A DNA stretch of 64,000 nucleotides from Hydrogenophaga taeniospiralis CCUG 15921 (GTDB taxonomy: Bacteria; Pseudomonadota; Gammaproteobacteria; Burkholderiales; Burkholderiaceae_C), in NCBI RefSeq assembly GCF_001592305.1, contig NZ_BCWR01000008.1, positions 124,001-188,000 of the forward strand. Reading direction: 5' to 3'. The stretch's first letter is position 1; each line of letters opens with the position of its first letter. The position numbers and the translations under genes were made by a program. Shown here one piece after another: positions 60,467-64,000 of this stretch. The notes under the pieces were generated by a model. That model was not told where the DNA came from. It saw nothing but the letters and a program-made list of their open reading frames with translations, and did no database searches.

Positions 60467-61564
60467 TCAGATGCGGTGGCGCACGCCGCCCGGGCTGCTC
60501 GCCAGGCGGGCCAGCAGGGCGTCGGCGATCTGCGTCAGCGGCAGGATCTCGTGGGCCGCGCCGTACTGGATGGCCATGCGGGGCATGCCGAACACCACGC
60601 AGCTGGTTTCGTCCTGCACGTAGTTGTAGCTGCCGGCGTCCTTCATCTCGCGCATGGCCTGCGCGCCGTCGGCGCCCATGCCGGTGAGCATGATGCCCAG
60701 CGCGTTCGGGCCCAGCACCCGCGCGGCCGACTTGAACAGCACCTCCACCGAGGGCCGGTGCCGGTTCACCGGTTCGGTGTCTTCGACCACGGCCACGTAG
60801 TTGGAACCGCTGCGGTCGATGCGCAGGTGGTGGCCGCCGGGGGCGATGTAGGCGTGGCCGGGCAGGATGCGCTGGCCGTCGCTGGCTTCCTGCACCTGGA
60901 TGCGGCACAAGGTGTTGAGCCGGTTGGCGAAGCTGGTGGTGAAGCCCGGCGGCATGTGCTGGGTGATGACGATGGCCGGCGAGTCGGCCGGCATGCGGGT
61001 CAGCACCTCGCGGATGGCCTCGGTGCCCCCGGTGGAGGCGCCAATGCAGATCACCTTTTCGGTGGACAGGCGCGGCAACGGGGCGCGGGGGGTGTCGGCC
61101 ACTCCGCCGCCGGGGGTCGGGCGGGCGTCGGCAGCGGCCGGCGGGCTGGCCAGGCGGTGTACCTGGGCGCTGGCGGCCACGCGGATCTTGTCCACGATGT
61201 CGCCGGCCAGTTCGTTCAGGCCGCTGCTCACGCCGATGCGCGGTTTCGCCACGAAGTCCACCGCGCCCATTTCGAGCGCGCGCAGGGTGGTTTCGGCGCC
61301 CTGCTCGGTCAGGGTCGAGACCATCACCACCGGCATGGGGCGCAGGCGCATCAGGCGCGAGAGGAACTCCAGGCCGTCCATGCGCGGCATTTCCACGTCG
61401 AGCGTGATCACGTCGGGGTTGAGCTCGCGGATCATCTCGCGCGCCACCAGCGGGTCGCTGGCCGCGCCGATGCAGCGCATGTCGGGTTGCCGGTTGATGA
61501 TTTCGGTGAGCAGACTGCGCACCAGCGCGGAGTCGTCCACCACCACCACTTTGATCTGGGCCAT
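60467..61564 (-). CDS. cheB: protein-glutamate methylesterase/glutamine deamidase CheB
   Basis: 365 residues. Receiver domain ([14 protein letters not shown], phospho-Asp in [17 protein letters not shown], Lys in DFVAKPRIG), a Pro/Ala-rich linker, then the esterase with catalytic Ser in [12 protein letters not shown], His in TQHMPPGFT and Asp in [11 protein letters not shown]. It removes methyl groups from chemoreceptors. 12 bp after cheD. Confidence 0.95.
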   Translation of the reverse strand: MAQIKVVVVDDSALVRSLLTEIINRQPDMRCIGAASDPLVAREMIRELNPDVITLDVEMPRMDGLEFLSRLMRLRPMPVVMVSTLTEQGAETTLRALEMGAVDFVAKPRIGVSSGLNELAGDIVDKIRVAASAQVHRLASPPAAADARPTPGGGVADTPRAPLPRLSTEKVICIGASTGGTEAIREVLTRMPADSPAIVITQHMPPGFTTSFANRLNTLCRIQVQEASDGQRILPGHAYIAPGGHHLRIDRSGSNYVAVVEDTEPVNRHRPSVEVLFKSAARVLGPNALGIMLTGMGADGAQAMREMKDAGSYNYVQDETSCVVFGMPRMAIQYGAAHEILPLTQIADALLARLASSPGGVRHRI

Positions 61565-61576
61565 TGTTGTGTACTC

Positions 61577-62293
61577 TTAAAACAGGTCGATCGAGCCACC
61601 GGATGTCGCCTTGGCCACCACGGCGGCGCTGCCCTTGCGTTCCTGGGTTTCGAGGGTGTCGGGGTGCGAGTGCGCGAGCCGCTTGACCATGGCCTTGCCG
61701 CTGGCGGGGAAGTAGCAGACCTTGCGCGGATGGATGTCGAGCACGTCCTTGGAGACGATGGCGATGCGTTCGGTCTGCAGGTAGTCCAGCACGAAGCGGG
61801 TGTTGCGCTCGCCCACGTTCAGGCTGGTGAAGTTGTGCATCACCTGGCCGCCGCCGAAGACCTTGGCCTGCATGCTCTCGCGCCGGGCACCGAGTTTCAT
61901 CATCTCGTTGATCAGCAGTTCCATCGCGTAGGAGCCGTAGCGGCCCGAGGTGTCGGCGCCACCCTCGGGCAGCATGAAATGGTTCATGCCGCCCACGCGC
62001 ACCTGGGGGTCCCAGATGCAGGCGGCGATGCACGAGCCCAGCACCGTCATGATCAGCATGTCGTCGGCGGTCACGAAATATTCGCCCGGCAGCACCTTCA
62101 CCGCGTCGTGCCCGAAATGCGGGTCGTGAAAGAAGAACGAGGCCTCGCCCGGCTTGCGTGGCTGCGCCTTGAGCGCGTCCAGCGACGGGCTTCGGGAGAT
62201 GCTGCTCACACGGCTGACCAGACCCGCGTTGGGCGGGGCCAGTGCGGTGCGCGCGCCGCGGGCCAGCGGCAGGGCGGACTCAGACGCGCTCAT
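61577..62293 (-). CDS. cheD: chemoreceptor glutamine deamidase CheD
   Basis: 238 residues from ATG 62293, overlapping the cheR 3' end by 14 bp. Catalytic Cys in VLGSCIAACIWDP and His in GGMNHFMLPEGG. It has an N-terminal extension of about 60 residues (Ser/Ala/Arg-rich) beyond the usual CheD core, common in betaproteobacteria. It deamidates receptor glutamines and works with CheB and CheR. Confidence 0.92.
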   Translation of the reverse strand: MSASESALPLARGARTALAPPNAGLVSRVSSISRSPSLDALKAQPRKPGEASFFFHDPHFGHDAVKVLPGEYFVTADDMLIMTVLGSCIAACIWDPQVRVGGMNHFMLPEGGADTSGRYGSYAMELLINEMMKLGARRESMQAKVFGGGQVMHNFTSLNVGERNTRFVLDYLQTERIAIVSKDVLDIHPRKVCYFPASGKAMVKRLAHSHPDTLETQERKGSAAVVAKATSGGSIDLF

Positions 62294-63158
62294 AGACCGT
62301 CTTTCCCCGCAACTCGAAGAGCTTGCGGGCATCGCTGAAATTCTCGGCGTGGCCCACGAACAGCATGCCGCCCGGCTTCATCACGCGGTGGATGCGTTCG
62401 AGCACGCGGCGCTGCGTTTCCGCGTCGAAATAGATCATCACGTTGCGGCAGAACACGATGTCGAAGGGCTCGTTGAACGGCAGCTCCTCGATCAGGTTCA
62501 CGCTCAGGAATTCCATGTGCTTCTGCAGCTCGGGCTTGACGCGCATCAGGCCCGCGTTGCTGCCCTTGCCGCGCATGAAGAAGCGCTGCAGGCGCTCGGG
62601 GCTCAGGCCCTTGACGCCGTCGCTCTTGTAGACCCCTTGCGCGGCGGTGGCCAGCACCTTGGTGTCGATGTCGCTGTTGACCAGGTGGAACGAGCCGCTC
62701 GACCCCAGGGCTTCGGTGGCCGTCATGGCGATGGAGTAGGGCTCCTCGCCGGTGGAGGCCGCCGAACACCAGATGCGCCAGTCGTGCGTGCGCCGCGCGC
62801 GCATCAGCTCGTCCAGGATGGTGAAGTGGTGCTGCTCGCGGAAGAAGGCGGTGAGGTTGGTGGTCAGCGCGTTGATGAACTCCTGCCACTCGGCGCCGTC
62901 GTGCTGCTCCAGCCAGTCCAGGTAGGCCCTGAAGCTGGTGTGGCCGGTGTCGCGCAGGCGGCGCGAGACGCGGCTGTACACCATGGCGTGTTTGCCGTCG
63001 TGCAGGCTGATGCCGGCGCGCTTGTAGATCAGGGCCTTGATGCGCGTGAAGTCGCCGTCGGTCCAGACGAACTCGCGCCCCTGGGCCAGCGGGCCTTCTT
63101 CTTGAGTGGCCGGCAGCGCAACGGGGGCACGGCGGGGGAGAGTCGTCTGCTGCAGCAT
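62280..63158 (-). CDS. cheR: chemotaxis protein methyltransferase CheR
   Basis: 292 residues. N-terminal helical domain (FTRIKALIYKRAGISLHDGKHAMVYSRVSRRL), SAM-binding motif IWCSAASTGEEPYSIAM, then PFDIVFCRNVMIYFD and KPGGMLFVGHAENF. Methylates receptor glutamates. 50 bp after the visible 3' end of cheA. Confidence 0.95.
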   Translation of the reverse strand: MLQQTTLPRRAPVALPATQEEGPLAQGREFVWTDGDFTRIKALIYKRAGISLHDGKHAMVYSRVSRRLRDTGHTSFRAYLDWLEQHDGAEWQEFINALTTNLTAFFREQHHFTILDELMRARRTHDWRIWCSAASTGEEPYSIAMTATEALGSSGSFHLVNSDIDTKVLATAAQGVYKSDGVKGLSPERLQRFFMRGKGSNAGLMRVKPELQKHMEFLSVNLIEELPFNEPFDIVFCRNVMIYFDAETQRRVLERIHRVMKPGGMLFVGHAENFSDARKLFELRGKTVYERV

Positions 63159-63208
63159 GGGGAGTCCTGACCGGTGGGTGGGCGTGGCCTGGGGCCGGTG
63201 GTACGGGT

Positions 63209-64000
63209 TCAGTGGCGTGAGCGCCTCACCAGGCCGGAGGTGTCGAGGATCAGCGCGACCTTGCCGTCGCCCAGGATGGTGGCGCCCGAAATGTTGGGCA
63301 CCTTGCGGTAGTTGGACTCCAGGTTCTTGATCACCACCTGTTGTTGGCCGAGCAGCTCGTCCACCATGAGCGCCACGCGCGCGCCCTCGGCCTCCACCAC
63401 GACCATGATCGGGCTGACCGCGTTGTGTTCGAAACGCGGCACCTGGAACACCCGCTCCAGTTCGATCACCGGCATGTATTCGTCGCGCACCTTCACCAGC
63501 TGCGCGCCCTGGGCCACGGTGTTGATGTCGCTGGGCTTGATCTGGAACGACTCGATCACCGACGACAGCGGCAGGATGTAGACCTCGTCGCTCACGCGCA
63601 CGGTCATGCCGTCCATGATGGCCAGCGTGAGCGGCAGGCGCACCTTCACGCTCATGCCGTAGCCTTCGGCGGAGTCGATCTCCACCGTGCCGCCGAGCGA
63701 GGCGATGTTCTTCTTGACCACGTCCATGCCCACGCCACGGCCCGACACGTCGGTGACGACCTCGGCGGTGGAGAAGCCCGGCGCGAGGATCAGGCCCCAG
63801 ACCTCGGCGTCGCTCAGCGAATCGGGCGCGTCCATGCCCTTTTCGCGCGCCTTCTGGAGCAGCTTCTGGCGCGAGAGGCCTTTGCCGTCGTCGCGCACCT
63901 CGATCAGGATCGAGCCGCCCTGGTGCGAGGCCGAGAGCGTGATGGTGCCGTGTTCGGTCTTGCCCTTGGCCAGCCGCTCCTCGGGGGGTTCGATGCCGTG
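63209..64000 (-). CDS. cheA: chemotaxis histidine kinase CheA, C-terminal part (5' end outside window)
   Basis: 264 codons visible, running off the right edge. The ATP-binding domain end is seen in EVRDDGKGLSRQKLL and VTDVSGRGVGMDVVKKNI, followed by the CheW-like regulatory domain (VSDEVYILPLSSVIESF, to DGKVALILDTSGLV). The kinase phosphorylates CheB and CheY. It starts the visible cheA-cheR-cheD-cheB order, typical of betaproteobacteria. Confidence 0.93.
   Translation of the reverse strand, partial: HGIEPPEERLAKGKTEHGTITLSASHQGGSILIEVRDDGKGLSRQKLLQKAREKGMDAPDSLSDAEVWGLILAPGFSTAEVVTDVSGRGVGMDVVKKNIASLGGTVEIDSAEGYGMSVKVRLPLTLAIMDGMTVRVSDEVYILPLSSVIESFQIKPSDINTVAQGAQLVKVRDEYMPVIELERVFQVPRFEHNAVSPIMVVVEAEGARVALMVDELLGQQQVVIKNLESNYRKVPNISGATILGDGKVALILDTSGLVRRSRH

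Overview
The window looks like a chromosomal segment of a high-GC betaproteobacterium of the Burkholderiales, most likely Comamonadaceae near Hydrogenophaga. This rests on overall codon and GC character, a Burkholderiales-type cobalamin operon with cbtAB, DUF1302/DUF1329 export clusters, acdS with an Lrp-type regulator, and a multi-hairpin element abutting stop codons that I associate with this family. Genus is an inference; no marker gene is present.

Layout. (1) 1-9190: copper-resistance locus. A leftward operon (tolC-like, multicopper oxidase, cupredoxin, CusF-like, cytochrome c, second multicopper oxidase, exported protein, YVTN propeller) diverges from a CopRS/CusRS-type two-component pair, with a CusR-box-like palindrome between them. 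(2) 9166-11871: two paralogous Crp/Fnr-type regulators, each beside a small membrane protein. (3) 11915-21640: a leftward cobalamin operon behind a cobalamin riboswitch: cobM, cbiX, cobH, cbiD, cobL, cobI, cbiG, cobE, cbtB, cbtA, cobJ, [2Fe-2S] ferredoxin. Precorrin-6A reductase is not in the operon. (4) 21949-23535: a chemoreceptor. (5) 23569-40588: a leftward catabolic and transport cluster of 14 genes: benzaldehyde-type aldehyde dehydrogenase, a branched-chain-type ABC transporter, a coniferyl-alcohol-dehydrogenase-like SDR, DUF1302, DUF1329, YCF48-like protein, RND exporter, two alpha/beta hydrolases and a second binding protein. It starts at a near-consensus sigma-54 promoter with upstream palindromes.

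(6) 40838-48382: an orphan pyruvate-dehydrogenase-like E1 (MdeB-like candidate) with a divergent Lrp regulator, then an AT-rich island holding a complete retron (msr-msd RNA plus a reverse transcriptase fused to a TOPRIM domain, Ec67-like), then ACC deaminase acdS with its own divergent Lrp regulator. AcdS makes 2-oxobutyrate, which an MdeB-like E1 would consume. (7) 48474-50297: an XylR/DmpR-type sigma-54 activator whose upstream palindrome repeats the half-sites found in front of the 40.6 kb promoter, linking regulator and catabolic operon across 8 kb. (8) 50320-59536: YtfG-like reductase with divergent HxlR regulator, nitronate monooxygenase, PAS histidine kinase with response regulator and universal stress protein, a 46-bp inverted repeat, and an aromatic-hydroxylase operon (FAD monooxygenase, DUF2783, VOC enzyme) behind a strong palindromic operator. 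(9) 59680-64000: a hypothetical protein and the leftward chemotaxis genes cheA (partial), cheR, cheD, cheB.

The most distinctive system is the retron at 44264-46158. The most useful regulatory inference is the sigma-54 activator-to-operon link. No tRNA, rRNA, CRISPR array or intact insertion sequence was recognised.
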